This document shows, piece after piece, positions 10,386 to 22,243 of a stretch of 64,000 bases of DNA (positions are counted from its first letter, which is position 1; each line of letters begins with the position of its first letter). Source of the stretch: Pyropia haitanensis (taxonomy: Eukaryota; Rhodophyta; Bangiophyceae; Bangiales; Bangiaceae); NCBI GenBank assembly GCA_008729055.1, contig SDUX01000004.1, positions 7,100,026 to 7,164,025 of the forward strand. The letters are read 5' to 3'. The notes beneath the pieces are model-generated. The model saw only the letters and a program-made list of their open reading frames with translations, was not told where the DNA came from and made no database searches. The position numbers and the translations under genes are program-made.

Positions 10386-11045
10386 GATGCGGTTGCAGCG
10401 TCCCCGAATAGCTATGTGGTGGTGGCGTGGCGCGTGGCGCGGGACGCACACGAAGGTGGGACCGATTGCTCGTTTTTTTTTTTTTTTCTTTTTGTGATCC
10501 CCTCACTGGGGGATCTCCGTCAACGCTTGGCCCTGTCCCTGCTACTCTCACTATATTTTCTTCAACACAATGTTCATTGCCTCATGGTAGCACGCGAGTC
10601 CTACCCTGTGGCAAGCTGGTGCAGAAAGCATCAGCGGCGGGCATGGGCGCCGCTCCACTCCAACCACAATTACAACAGCGGCCGCGACGGCAGCCACCGC
10701 CATACCGGGCCGCGGATGGCCCCTCGCATCATCCGCCACGCCCCCTCTCACCCCGAATCCAAACAGCCGTTGCTCCGCGGAAGAGGGCATGTGCCCAATG
10801 TCAGAAAATAACAGCCAAATACCTCCACACAAGCGACCACACACCATGCCGTGCGCTCTCGTGCAGTCCTTGTGCGATGGCAACCGTGCAGCGAGCCACT
10901 GGGCACACAAAGGAGCGCCAGACTGCGCGCATCAGGGCCGATGCGCTGCGCAGCCAGCAAAGAAGAGGGAAAGTAGGCTGACACGCCCCAAGGCGTCGGC
11001 ATCCCCGCAAAGCCAACCCACGTGGACCTCTCCACACCCGCGCGC
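10386..11045. other. Convergent 3' spacer between SLC45A and copine
   Basis: This 660-base spacer between convergent stops should hold both 3' UTRs. A 15-base T-run (10473-10487) lies 88 bases after the transporter stop codon on its sense strand, followed by a more AT-rich segment to about 10600. No supportable ORF. Confidence 0.5.
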
Positions 11046-14015
11046 TCACGACGGCGCCGCCGCCCGTGGCATCTTGCCGCGCTCCATAAAGTACTCGACC
11101 ACCCGGTTGGGCACCTCGGCCAGCACCTCCGCCGCGAGCGCCGACGGGTCGCCGCCCCGCTCGCGAAAGCCCACAAAGTTGACAATGTCCGCCGACGCGG
11201 TGCGGCCGTCGCGGCCGCGCAGCCGCACATTGTCCGCGTCGAGGACGCGCATGTTGCCAAAGTCCGCGCCGCCCACCCCCACAATGGCAATGCTCAGCGG
11301 GTGCTCGCACGCGTCAATGATCGCCGCCACCGTCGCGTCCATATCGTTGAGCACCCCATCCGTCAGCAGCAGGAGCACATAGTAGAACAGGCTGCCCGCG
11401 GGCGGCGGCACGCGCGCCAGCTGGATGGCGTGCCGGATGATGGGCGCGGCGTAGGTGGGGCCTGCCAGCCGCACCTCCCACAAGCACCGCTGGTACTCGG
11501 CGAGGACGCCCTCAATGCCCTGGCAGTAGGGGTTGGCCGTGCCGTTGAGCGAAAAGTTGTGCGACACGGTGCGCTGGCCAGGGCTGGGGAGCTCGCCGCC
11601 AAAGCCCAGCGCCGCAAACTGCTGCGTCGGGTCGTACGACGACAGCACCGTGCCGACCGATCTGAGCGAGCGCACGTACTCGTTGGGCCGCGCCGGGTCC
11701 GCATTGAAGTGGAGCGACTGGGGCGACCTCGGGTCCCCGTTACTGCCCGTAAAGTCAATCGCAATGATGAAGCGCATGGACAGGGACGCCTGCTGCAGGT
11801 ACTGCACAAACGTGGGCATGGGCGTGACGCTGACGTTGGCCAGCCGCAGCTTTCCTGAATTCGTGTAGCGGCTGCCCTTGCGCCTCTTCTTGTCCTCATT
11901 GATGATGTTGAAGGTGCCCGAGGGGGCGGTCAGCTCGGCCGCGGTGAGGCGCACCTCCCCAATCAGGTCGTCCTTGGAGTTGTCGTCCTTGTCCATCACC
12001 CGGAAGATCAGGTTGACGTCCGACAGCGGCTGCGACGGCGCGCGCTGGATGAAGAAGGACGCCACCCGCCACTGGGGGTTGCTGTTGCTCCGCACCACCT
12101 CGGTCTTGTACACCTGTGAGAGCACCGGTTTCCTGGGCGCGCCGCCCCCGGCGCCAGACCCAGACGGCCGGAGGACCTGCCGGACAATGACGTACGGGTC
12201 GGAGCGGCCGAACCCCCCAAAGTCCATCCGTGGCAGCTTCTCCGCCGACGCCTGGAAGCGCACGCGGATGCGGCCGGTCGACGACTGCTCGTGCGCGACG
12301 ACGGTGATGGTGCCAAGGTCCCGTACCCCCCCCAGGAGCGTCTTGTTCGCCGCCGCCACCGGGTACCGCAGCCGCTCCGTCCAGGGGGAGGACGACACCA
12401 GGTTGCCGAGCGTCGTCTCCACCTCCCCGAGCGCATCGTGGGCCGACAAGTCCAGCGACCGCGAGTCAATGTCGTACACCGCAATGCGGATGCGCTGCTC
12501 CCGTTCAAAGTGGTAGTCCAGCTTAACGCGGGTGCTCCACCTCGGGTTCAGGTCGTTCTTTATTTGCTCCTGTGGGGTGGGCAGCGAGAGAGGAGGGAAT
12601 GCGGTGCCGCGGCAAGTACAACGGACGACAGCGTGTCACAGACGATGCCGGGCAGCGAGCAAGATCGCGACGAGGCATATAGTCAGCCACAGACAGAGCG
12701 CAAGTCAGAAAACTGCACCCGCGTCACCAACCGCACCCACCAGGCGCGCGCGAGCGTCGCGGAGGGGAGCCGGTCGGCCGAGCCCAGCGAGGCCACTGCA
12801 CCTGCATCTACCCTTCCAGCCAGTACCGTACCGGCCTCTCACCCGCAGGCCACCCACACCATAGCGGCCTCCGCCGCAGCGCCGCTCACCGTCCGCCGCT
12901 GCGCCTCTCGCGTTGCCCCGCTGCTGCCACAAACGCGTCTCACACATCGGGCCACACCAAGTGCGTCCCCCCGCACCCCCTTTGCTGCTCTTCTCCCAAA
13001 CCAAGCGCGCTCCGCAACGTACCGTCCGCCCCACCTCGTGCCACCCCCCCGCCCGATGCGCCGGCCGCGCCGCCCCCCCCCCCCCCCCCCAGCGCCGCCA
13101 CCGTGCACAAACACGACCGCACACGGGTCACTCTTGGACAGCAGGTCCTTGTCGCGCACGTTCTGCGCGCTCATCTCGAGGCTCACCACCCCGCTCGCCG
13201 GCACGCCCACCCCCCCCCCCCCGGGTGCGCGCCAAACGCGGCGGCACTCCCGCCGCTGGGCGGCCCGTACGACGAGTAGGCAGACCCCGACGACGCGGCG
13301 GCGGCGAGCGCCGGCTGCACCAGCCCGCCCGCGCCCGCCGGTGGCCCCGGGTAGGCGTAGGACGGCGCCGCGGTGAGGCCCGGCTGGTGCTGCTGCGGCG
13401 GCGGCGGTGGCGGCTGCCCGGCGACGCCCCCGCCCCCCGGGTACGGGTACGACGCGGTCGGCGTGAGGCCCGGCTGCGGCGGCGGCGGGTACGGGTACCC
13501 CGCCGAGCCGGCGGGCGTCAGCCCCGGCTGTGCGGGTGGCGGGTAGGGGTAGCCGCCCGACGGGGCCGACGCGAGGCTCGGCTGCTGCTGCGGCGGCGGC
13601 TGCTGCTGCTGCTGCTGCTGCTGCTGCGGGTGCGGCGGCGGGTAGGCGTACGCGCCACCCGACGCGGCGGCGCTGAGCCCCGGCGGCGGCCCCGGCGGCG
13701 GCCAGCCGTACGCCCCTGGCGGCGCGGCCGACGTGCCCGGCGGGGGCGGCGGCCCGCCGTGCGTCGGCGGGCCATAGCCGCCCCACCCGGGCGGCGGTGG
13801 CCCGTGCGGCGGCGGCTGCGGCGGGTAGGCCGGGTACGGGTAGCCCGCGGCGGGGTCCCCCCCGGCGTACGGCCCCGCCGGTGGGTAGTGCGGCGGCGGG
13901 CCGCCGTGCGGTGGCGGCGGATAGCCGGGGTAGCCGCCGCTACCGCTGCGCGTGGGGGGGGGGGGGCGCCGCTGCTGCCCGGCACGTACGGCGGCGGCGG
14001 CGGGGAGGAAGCCAT
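11046..14015 (-). CDS. Copine (C2A-C2B-vWA) with Pro/Tyr/Gln-rich N-terminal extension; three homopolymer frame breaks
   Basis: Copines are Ca2+-dependent phospholipid-binding proteins that recruit partners to membranes through a vWA domain. ATG at 14015 starts MASSPPPPPYVPG. About 240 residues of YPYP, PPPHG and polyQ repeats follow, then C2A (EMSAQNVRDKDLLSKSDPCAVVFV), then GGWHEVGRT at the exon end (13023). An intron at 13022-12570 has donor GTACGT and acceptor CACAG. Exon 2 (12569-11046) continues EQIKNDLNPRWSTRVKLDYHF, so the C2A consensus GRTE-x-I is rebuilt exactly by splicing. C2B carries GFGRSDPYVIV and FRVMDKDDNSKDDLIGE. The vWA domain has FIIAIDFTGSNGDP (MIDAS-like, DFTxSN) and LLLTDGVLNDM. 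Frames shift at G/C runs 13954-13966, 13200-13212 and 13073-13090, each one base short. Rejoined length is about 839 residues. Confidence 0.9.
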
Positions 14016-15808
14016 GGCGGGTGTCTTCAGGGCGTGTGGGGGGGGGGAGGGAGGGGGGAGCGGGGAGTCTCGGGGAGAAGGGGGGGGAGGGGGGGGGGGG
14101 AGGGGGGGAAAGGGGGGGGGGGAAAACGCCCAACAAAGTGTCTTGAGGGGTGAGGGGGGGGGGGGGGGGGGGGTGCGAGGAGAGGGGAGGAGGGGGATAG
14201 GGAACCAAGGCGTCGTGTGGTGGTCACACCCGGTCGGAACGGCCGGCCAGGGAGCGCGGCAACGAGGTAGGGACGGGTGCGCAGACGAGGCGGCGCGCCA
14301 ACCCCACGCGCGCCGTGCCCGTGCGCTGGCCGACCCTACCCCCGCGGCGCGGTGCGGTGGCCGACGCGGGGCGCCACCGCCGGTACAGGCGGGACGACGC
14401 GGGCGACCGCCGCGGCGACGCGACGCCGCGGCACACGGGCGGGAATGGAGGGCCGCCGGGGCGGCCGCCGGGACGGGACCCGCCGCGGCCGGCGGCCGGC
14501 GGGGTGCCGCGCGCCACGCAGGCCGTCCGCCCCGCGGGGGGGCGCGGCAGGTGTGCGGGCGCAGCGGGGACGGCCGTGGGGGGGGGGGGGGGGGGGGCGG
14601 CGGGTGAGGGGGGGGGGGGGGGGGGGACGGCGCCCGCGGGGTGCGTCGACGCGGTTGACGAGGTGGCCGCCCCGCCGCCGCGGCGGCGTGCGCGCGCGGC
14701 CGCCGCTGCAGCGGTGTGTGGGCGCGCGGCGGGCGGCGGCGCGGGCGGCGGCGCGGGATTGCCGGCCGGCCGCGGCGGCCGCGCGTGGGGAGGGCGCCCG
14801 GTGCCGCGGCGTGGTTGCGCCCGCCGTCTGCCGACGCGGCGGCGTGGGGGCGGTGCCAACGCGGCGGGCAGGGCTGACAGGGGTGGCCTGGGCTTGTGTC
14901 TACTGGTGGGTGGGGGTGCCACCGAAAACGGCACACGGTCAGACCGCTGTTGTGCCGTGAAAGGAAAACCGGGTGGAGACGCAGAGCAAGTCGGCCGCTC
15001 CAACGGGGTTGACTTGTGTTGGAGTTGTTCCCTAGTTGATCCACATATCAATTGAAGTACATTCTCCATGACGGAGCCTGTCCGTGGCGATGCCCCTTAT
15101 CCGTGCGCGCAGAGAAAAAGGAGGCACCCGTCGGCGCGCTGCGCTCCTCGTCCCGTACGCGCCGCGGCCGGCGCCGCGGCCCACCTGGCCCGCGGCATGA
15201 CGTGCCGCCCGTCGGCGGCCGCCGCGGCTGCCGCCTGACGGCGGCCGACGTGGGCGCCGCCGCCGCGGCGGCCAGCCGGCCGCCGCGGCAGCCGCCGCGG
15301 CAAGGCGAGGGCCATTGCCCACCCCTCTCCCCCCCCCCCCCCACCCCCCCCCCCGCCGCGCCTCGCCACCCCCACTCCCCCCCCCCCCCCCCACCACACC
15401 CCCCCACCCCCCCGCGGCTCGGTACCACCCGCCGCGCCCCCCCCCGTCGGCGACGGCCACCGTCGGCGCGCCCCCCCCCCCCCCCCCCCCACCCCCCCCC
15501 CCCCACCCCCCCCCCTCCACCCCGTCACGCGTCGCCCCTCCGCTCTCGTCGCCATCGTCGTTGCCGCCGCCGCCGCCGCCGCCGCCAGCCGGCGGCGGCG
15601 GCCGTCCCCAAGCGGGCAACGCCGGCCGACGCGGCGGCGTGGCGTCATGTGCCCCCCGTTGGGGGCGGCGCCACGACGGCACCAGCAGCGCTCCCCCCCC
15701 ACTTCCCCCCCCGGGCGCCACACCCGCCCACCCCATCCACCACGGCCGTAGCGGCGGCTACCCCCCCCCCCCGCCACACGGTGCGTGCCTGCGTGCGCGT
15801 CTGGCGGC

Positions 15809-15839
<31 letters not shown>

Positions 15840-17678
15840 GTGCCGCCGCCGCCGCCACGCGTCGGCACACGCCGCCCACCACCACCCGGCGGCGGCACCC
15901 CCCCCCCCCCCCCTCCACCGCCGGCGCCACTGCCGCCACGGCCGTCGGCGGCCGCGGCGGCCGCGGCGGCCGCGGCGGCCACCGCCGGCGTCTCGTTTGG
16001 GCGGCTGCGGCGGCCACCGCCGCCGCCTCGTTTGGGCGGCTGCCATGGTCGGCGGCCGCCCCCGCGGTGGCCGCGGCGGCCGCCGCCGGTGCGTGCCGCG
16101 GCTGCCGCTGGGGGGGGGGGGGGGGTTTGGCGCTGTGACCGCCGCGGGCGGGGTGTCGTTGGGGAGGGGAGGTGGGGGGGGGGGGGGTGGGGGGGGGGGG
16201 TGCGCGCCGCGCGTTTGGGGGGGGGGGGACGCCGAGTGCCGCGCGGCCACCGTCGGGGGGGGGGGGGACGGGGCGGAGGAGCCAGAGGGCGGGTGGGAGG
16301 GGAGGCCAGGGGGGGTGGGGGGGTGGGGGGGGGGGGTGGCAAACGCGTCTGGGGGGGTAACCCCGCGGTGCGCGTGGAGGGCGGAGCCCGTGGGAGGCGG
16401 CGGCCGCCCCGCCGGGTGCGGCCGACGCGCGCCGCCGGCGGCGGGGCGGCCGCCGCCCGCCGCGGCGGCGCGCCGTCGACGGCCGCCGCGGCGGCCGTGG
16501 CGGGTGCGCCCGGCCGCCGCGCGTCGCGGCCGCCCGCCGCCGGCGGCGGCCGCCGTCGCCGCCAGCGGCGGTGCGTGCGCTCGCCGCTCATCCCCTCCGC
16601 CTCGCCCCCCCCCCCTGCTTCCCCCCCCCGGCTGCCGTGTCCTGCATGCCGCCGGGGGGGGGGGGGGGGGGGCGAGCGAGCACGAGCGCACCCCCCGCCG
16701 TCGACTGGGGGGGGGGGGGGGGGTGCGCCTGGGGGACCGCCAACGTGCGCGCGTGAGGCCTCGGGGGGGGGTGGGGGGGGGGGGGGGGGGTACCCGCCGC
16801 GCGTGGCCGTCGCCGTCGCCGCCGGCCGTCACCCACCGGCCGGCCGTCACCACCCGCCGCTCCGTCGGTGGGGCGCCGCCGCCGGCGGCGACGCGGGCGC
16901 CGCCGGTGGCGTCACCGTCCCCCTCCCCCCCCCTCTCCTCCGCCCCAAGCGGATGCTGGCGGCGGTGGGAGTGCCAGCCACCCACCCCGCCCCCGCTCTG
17001 CGTCCCCCCCCCCTGTGGCTCGGCGGTTCCCCCCTGGCTGGCACGCGTAGACGTGGCGGCTCGTGCGGTGGCGGCAACGACGCTGCCGTTGCGCCGCGAG
17101 GGTGGCCGTGGGTGCCGACGCGGCGGCGGCGGTGGTGGTGGCCGTGGGGAGAGGGGGGGGGGGGGGGAGGGGAGGGGGGGGGGGAGGGTGCAGGGGGGGG
17201 GGGGGGGTCGGTCGGGTGGGGGGGGGGGTGCGCCGCCCGGCCGGCACGCCCCGGCGGTTGGCGACGGTGGGGTGGGGGTGGGGGTGGGGGTGGGGGTGGG
17301 GGTGGGGGTGGGGGTGGGGGTGGTGGCGGTCGTGGCCGCGGCGGCGGTGGGGGTGGCGGCCGCGGCGGCAGACGCGGCCGTCGTGACGGCGACGGCAGGG
17401 ACGGTGGCGGTGGTGGTGGCGACCGTAGTGGGGGGGTGGGGGGGGGGGGGAGGGGGGGGGTGCCTGCGTGCGTACGGCAGTGGGGGGGGGCGCTGTCGCG
17501 TGCGCGCGCGCGCGTCTGGCCCGCCGCGTGGGGTGGTCGTCACGGCGCGCCGCCGCGCGCCGCTGGCCGTCGTTGGCTGCCGCCGCCCGCTGCTCCCGTC
17601 GACCACCCTCCCCACCACCCGCGCCGTCCCCCCGTCCCGGTCGCTCCGCCGCTCCCCCATCCCCCGGTGCACACGCCC
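14016..17678. other. 3.7 kb G/C homopolymer desert, divergent spacer copine / large Ala-rich gene
   Basis: No gene can be supported here. Long overlapping frames occur on both strands simply because stop codons are rare in this GC-rich DNA; they encode poly-Pro/Gly/Arg/Ala. G-runs dominate the + strand at 14036-14640, C-runs at about 15320-15930, and G-runs again at about 16110-17480. The segment 14940-15080 is more balanced in composition. Promoters of the two divergent genes are probably at the ends. Confidence 0.6.
17268..17321 (+). repeat. (GGGGGT)9 hexanucleotide tandem repeat
   Basis: Nine consecutive GGGGGT units, with T at 17273 and then every 6 bases to 17321, about 360 bases before the next start codon. 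The + strand can form several stacked G-quadruplexes. It resembles a degenerate telomere-like repeat but is internal and short. Confidence 0.9.
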
Positions 17679-19733
17679 ATGGCCGCCGTCGTCGCGGCGC
17701 CCCCGATGGCGCCCCTACCCCCGCTGCCGGCGTCCCCCACCATTCCCTCCGCCGCCGCCGCCGCCACCGCCACCGCCGCCACCGCCACCACCGCCGCGGC
17801 CGCCGCCGCCGCCGCCGCCGCCGCGGACGCCGCCGCCGCCGCCGCCGCCGCGGGCGCTGCCCATGACCCACCGGCGACGGCCGACGCGGCGGCCGCCACC
17901 ACGACCGGTGCGACCACCACCGACGATGGCGGCGCGTCGTCGGCCGGCCGCCGCGATACAGACGCGAGTGGCGCGACGGGCGGCGGCCGCGCCGGCCGGC
18001 GGAGCACCCACCCGCCCTCCCGTGTCCTCCACGTGCAAGCCGCCGCGTCGCCCGTGCCGTCCCTGACGTCCGTGTCGTTGGCGGGGGGAGGGGGAGGGGG
18101 AGGGGGCGCCGGCGGCGGCGGCGGCTCGCGGTGGCGGCCAAGCGGCGGCACCCGCACGCGTGGGGTGCGCCTCCTCTCCCTCTCCCCGCGGGGCGCCGTC
18201 TACTCGGGCGGGGATGGCGGCGGCGGCGGCGGCGACGGCGGCGGCGGCGGCGGCGACGGCTTTGACGGTACCGACGCGGACGCGCTGTGCGCGCTGCCAC
18301 CCCCCCTCCACTCGGTCGGCCCGTCTGGCGGCGCCGCCGCGGCAGACGCGGCCGCCGCGGAGCGGGACGGCCGCCGCCGCCGCCCGACCGACGCGGCCGC
18401 CAGTGGCGGCCGCCGCGCCACCGACGCGACGCCCGGCCGGCTCGTCCGCTCGCGCACCGCCGCCGGGCGGCTGTGGCCCGGCCGCCGTGGCAGCCGTGAC
18501 CGGCCGCCGCCGCCGCCGCCGGGCGCGACCGCCGCGTCCGCGTCGGCACGGCTGCCGACACTCCGCGCCAGCGGCAGCCTGTCGGCGTTTGCGTGGGGGC
18601 TCGCGGGTGGTGGCGGTGGGGGGGTGGCGGCGGCAGGGGCGGCGGCAGCAGCGGCGGCAGCAGCGGCGGTGGCAGCACCACGGACGGTGGTGGGGGGGGG
18701 GGGGAGGTGGGGGGGGGGGGGGGGCTCGCTCGCCTCGTTCCGCTCCTTTCGACACCTCCTGTCGCTGCCGCCGGGGGCGACAGCGGCGGCAGGGGCGGCG
18801 GCGGCACGGCCACCCGCGAGCAGCCGCGACTCGACGTGCGCCTACCCGCTCGGTGTGGGCGGCCGGGAGGTGGCGTCGACGGGCGGCTGGCCGGCGCTGG
18901 TCGGCGGCACCCCGCCGCTGGCGCCGCCAGCGGGCCCGGGCGCCGCGGCGGGGGGGTCGGGGGGGGCGGGGGCGGCGGGGCGGCGGCTGCCGCCGACCGC
19001 CGTCGACGCGTCGCCCGTCAGCAGCACCTCCTCCCGCGGGGGAGCGGGCGGTGCCGGCGGCGGGCGCCCGCCGCGTGGCCCGCCGCCGCTCCCGCCGCCG
19101 CGGTCGGCCGGCCGGCGGCGGGGGCAGACGGCCGCGTCGGTCGGGTCGGCCTCATCCGCGGCGGGGGGGGGCGGCTCGTTTGTGACCGCCTCGTCGGGGC
19201 GGGCGGCGCCGACGGGGGGGCTCCCGCCGCCGTCGGCCGCCGCCGCCGCCGCCACCGCCGCCGCCGTTGCCGCGGCTGCCGCCGCCGCGTCTGCGGCGGC
19301 TGCCGCGGGTGCGGGCGCTGGTGCCGCGCCCGCCGGCTCCCCACTATCGTCGGCGAGGTCATCGGTCGATGGCGACGCGCCGCTGTCGCCGGCGGTGGCA
19401 ACCTCGGCCGCCGCCGCCGCCGCCGCCGCCGCGCCTCGGGTGCCCGCGGCGGTGGTGCCGTCGGCGGCCAAGCCGCCGACCGCCCCCAAGCGGTCCCCCC
19501 GGCCGCCACGCGACGCGGTGGCGGCAGCGGCGGCGGCCGCCACCGCGACGGCCGGCGGCGCGGCCGACGCGGACCGCGGGGACCCGGCGTGGTCGCCCCT
19601 CGCGTCGTCCGCCTCCGACTCCCCGTCGGGCTCCCTGCCGTCGTCGGCCTACCAGAGCGCGCGGCAGACGTTGGCCACCCCCACGGCAGCGTCGCCGGTG
19701 GCGCCGGCGGCTGCCAGCGGCGGCCGCGACGCT

Positions 19734-19765
<32 letters not shown>

Positions 19766-21583
19766 TGCGACCGCCGCCGCGGCGGCCGCGGCGGCTGCCG
19801 CGGCCGCCGTCGAGCGGTCCCCCCCCCGGACCGCCTCTGGCCGGCGGCCGTCCCCCCCCCCCCTTCCGGCGCCCCGCCCCACGCCGAGCCTGGCCGAGGC
19901 GCTCGCCCCGCACGCCCCCCCCCCCTGCGCGCTGGCCCCCTACGCCCCCCACCTGGCGCTCCTCCGGCGGGTGACGGGCGGCCACCCCCGCTTTGTCCCC
20001 CTCCTCGCGCTCTCCCCCGCCGCCGTCGCGTCCGCGGTCGGCCTCTACGGCCGGATGATGGGGTGCCCCGGCGTGGACCTCCGCCGCGCGGGCGCCCTCA
20101 GCCCCGACCACCGCCGCCTCGCCGCCGCCGTCGCGTCGGCGGCGGTGGGCTGCGGCGCGGGCGTTGCCGACGCGACGCGCACGGGGGACCTCCTCCGCGG
20201 GCCCGTGTGCTCGCAGGTCGCCCGCGGCGGCCACCCGCCGCCGCTGCACCTCGACGCGCGCCACCCAGACGTTGGGCCTGTCGAGGCGGCGCTCATTGCG
20301 TACGTGCGCGCGGCGGTGGCGCGGCCGTTTGGCGACGCGGACCGGTGGCCGCTGGTGCGGCTGGCCGCCGACCTGGGCGGCCTCATTGGGGCCCGCGCGG
20401 TGGAGGGCGTCAAGGGGGTGATCGCACAGGTGGGCGCCATGAACCTGCTCGTCGACCTGATGGGGCTGACCGACCGCCACGACGGTGGCGTCGGCCGCGG
20501 CGGCGGGGACGGTGGGGAGGAGGGGGGGGGGGAGGGGGGGGGCGGGTTGGCCGACGGCAGTAGGACGCCGCCACCGCCGCTGCGGGAGCCCCCTGACGCG
20601 CCGTCGCGGCGGCCGCCGCCGCCGCCACGGGCGGGCAGCCGCGGCACGCCGCCGCGCGTGGGCTCGTGGATGCCCACCCGCGGCGGCGGCCGCGTGTCGC
20701 TCAGCCCCGTCTCGTCGGCCGACGGCGCCGCCGCGGGCGACGTGTCCGTCTGTGGGGGCTCGTCTGCCCACGGCGACGCGGCGGCCGCCGCGCCGTGGGA
20801 CAGCCCCGGCAGCAGTGGCGGCGGCGGCGGTGGCGGCGGCTGTGACTGTGGCGGCGGCTGCGGTGGCGGCGGCGGCGGCGGCGGCGAGCCGTATGGCGGC
20901 GCCGCCGCTGGCGGCGACGTCTCCCGCCTTGGCGGCACCCTCCTCAACGTCCACGGCCTGCTGCGGTCGGTGCCCGCGGCGGCCGGGATGGTCAAGCTGG
21001 AGCGCCGCCTGTACCGGGGCATCCCCACCTCGGCGCGCCGCCTCGACGGGTGGGTGGTTGCCCGGCTGGGCGCCCGCGGCGACGCGGCGGCCTTTTTCAA
21101 ACGCATCACGGGGCTAGGGCTGAAGCGCGCGTTTTGCTTTGGCCTCCGCGAGAACGTGCTCGTCGACCACCCGCCGCGGCGTCCCGGCGGCGCGGCCGGC
21201 GCCAGCGGCAGCCTGGGCGACCGCGCGTCGACCGCGTCGACGGACATTGCGTCGTTTAGCAGCGCCGGCACGTTTGGCGGGTGCTGGGACGCGGGCCGCC
21301 ACTGGCCCTTTTACCGGCGCCTGCAGCTGATGTACGCGTACGCGGGCGCGGCGGGGTCGGTGGCGCTCGCCGACGCGGCGGTGGGCGTTGGCGCGACGCG
21401 CTCGCAGCGGCTGTGGGCGGACGTGCGGCGGGGGCTGGGCGACTTTGTCGCCGCGCCCGACGCGGCGCTGCCGCCGGGCGTCGCCGCGGGGCGGGCGCTC
21501 GCGTGTGCCGTCGCGGGCGGCCGCGGCGTCGTGCGTGCCGGGGGGGTGCCGCCGGGGGGGGGGCGGAGCCGCCGTCGCCGCGG

Positions 21584-21621
<38 letters not shown>

Positions 21622-21748
21622 CTCTGTGGCGGCGGTGCTCGCGGCGATCCCGCCCGAGGGGGTGATGGAGCTGGCGTCGCTGCTGAGTTTTCTCGAGCTG
21701 TGGCGCCGCCTGCTGCTGCTGTTTGGGTCCGAGGGGCCGGCGGCGTGA
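17679..21748 (+). CDS. Large Ala/Gly/Ser-rich protein with possible AhpD/carboxymuconolactone-decarboxylase-like region; one frame break
   Basis: I do not recognise a named family for the whole protein. ATG at 17679 (next Met at 17706) is the first start after the desert; upstream frame is only homopolymer translation. Residues 1-735 are low complexity (polyAla, polyGly, Ser-rich), probably disordered. About residues 750-930 are helical. The string SPAAVASAVGLYGRMMGC, then LSPDHRRLAAAVASAAVGCG, then EAALIAYVRAAVARPFGDA and VKGVIAQVGAMNLLVDLMGL resembles the two-part AhpD/CMD-like fold. The catalytic CxxC is absent (one Cys only). A second ordered block (about 1083-1290) contains KLERRLYRGIPTSARRLDGW and GLKRAFCFGLRENVLVDHP. 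The frame shifts at the 10-G run 21554-21563, which needs 11. The rejoined C-terminus ends ELWRRLLLLFGSEGPAA (TGA 21746-21748), about 1356 residues. Confidence 0.6.
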
Positions 21749-22243
21749 GCCGCGGCGCGGAGGGGGGGGGGGAGGGGGGGAGGGGAGGGGGGGGTGGGGG
21801 GGGGGGTGAACCGGCGTCGGTGGGGGGCGGTTTTTGCCGGCGCCGCTCCGCGTCCGTATCGCACGGCACCCATAAACGGGGTCGATGGCCCCAGGCGGCC
21901 CCGGCCGTGGGCTCCTACACGACCCGTCCCGCTCGCATGTGCGTCCACCCGAGGCAATGGAAAAACGCACGACCGCAAGGGCGACAAAGACTGCGTGGGG
22001 GGGCAGCGCCAGCGCAGACGCACAGGAAACCCTGCCAGCGGCCTCGTGGCCACGCCCCGCGCCCGCCGCCGCCGCCGCCGCCACGCCAAACGGCACACCC
22101 CCACCCCCATCCCCACCCACGCCACACGCCACACTGCACTCACTCCACCCGCACACAGACCCACGCGGCGCGCGACGGCACACTGGGGAGCAGCCGCGTC
22201 CCCCCCAAAGACCCTCACCCCCCCCCATTCGTACAACCGCCCC
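21749..22243. other. Convergent 3' spacer, large Ala-rich gene / DBP9
   Basis: These 495 bases lie between convergent stop codons. G-runs occur at about 21760-21810. Nothing else can be assigned. Confidence 0.5.

Noticed and set aside
17268..17321. Interstitial telomere or chromosome end
   Set aside because: Only nine units, flanked by ordinary G-run DNA and a gene; no extended array.
15052..17678. Long + and - frames (up to more than 2000 codons) through the first desert
   Set aside because: They overlap on both strands and translate to poly-Pro/Gly/Arg/Ala. Stop codons are rare in this GC-rich DNA, so length alone is no evidence.
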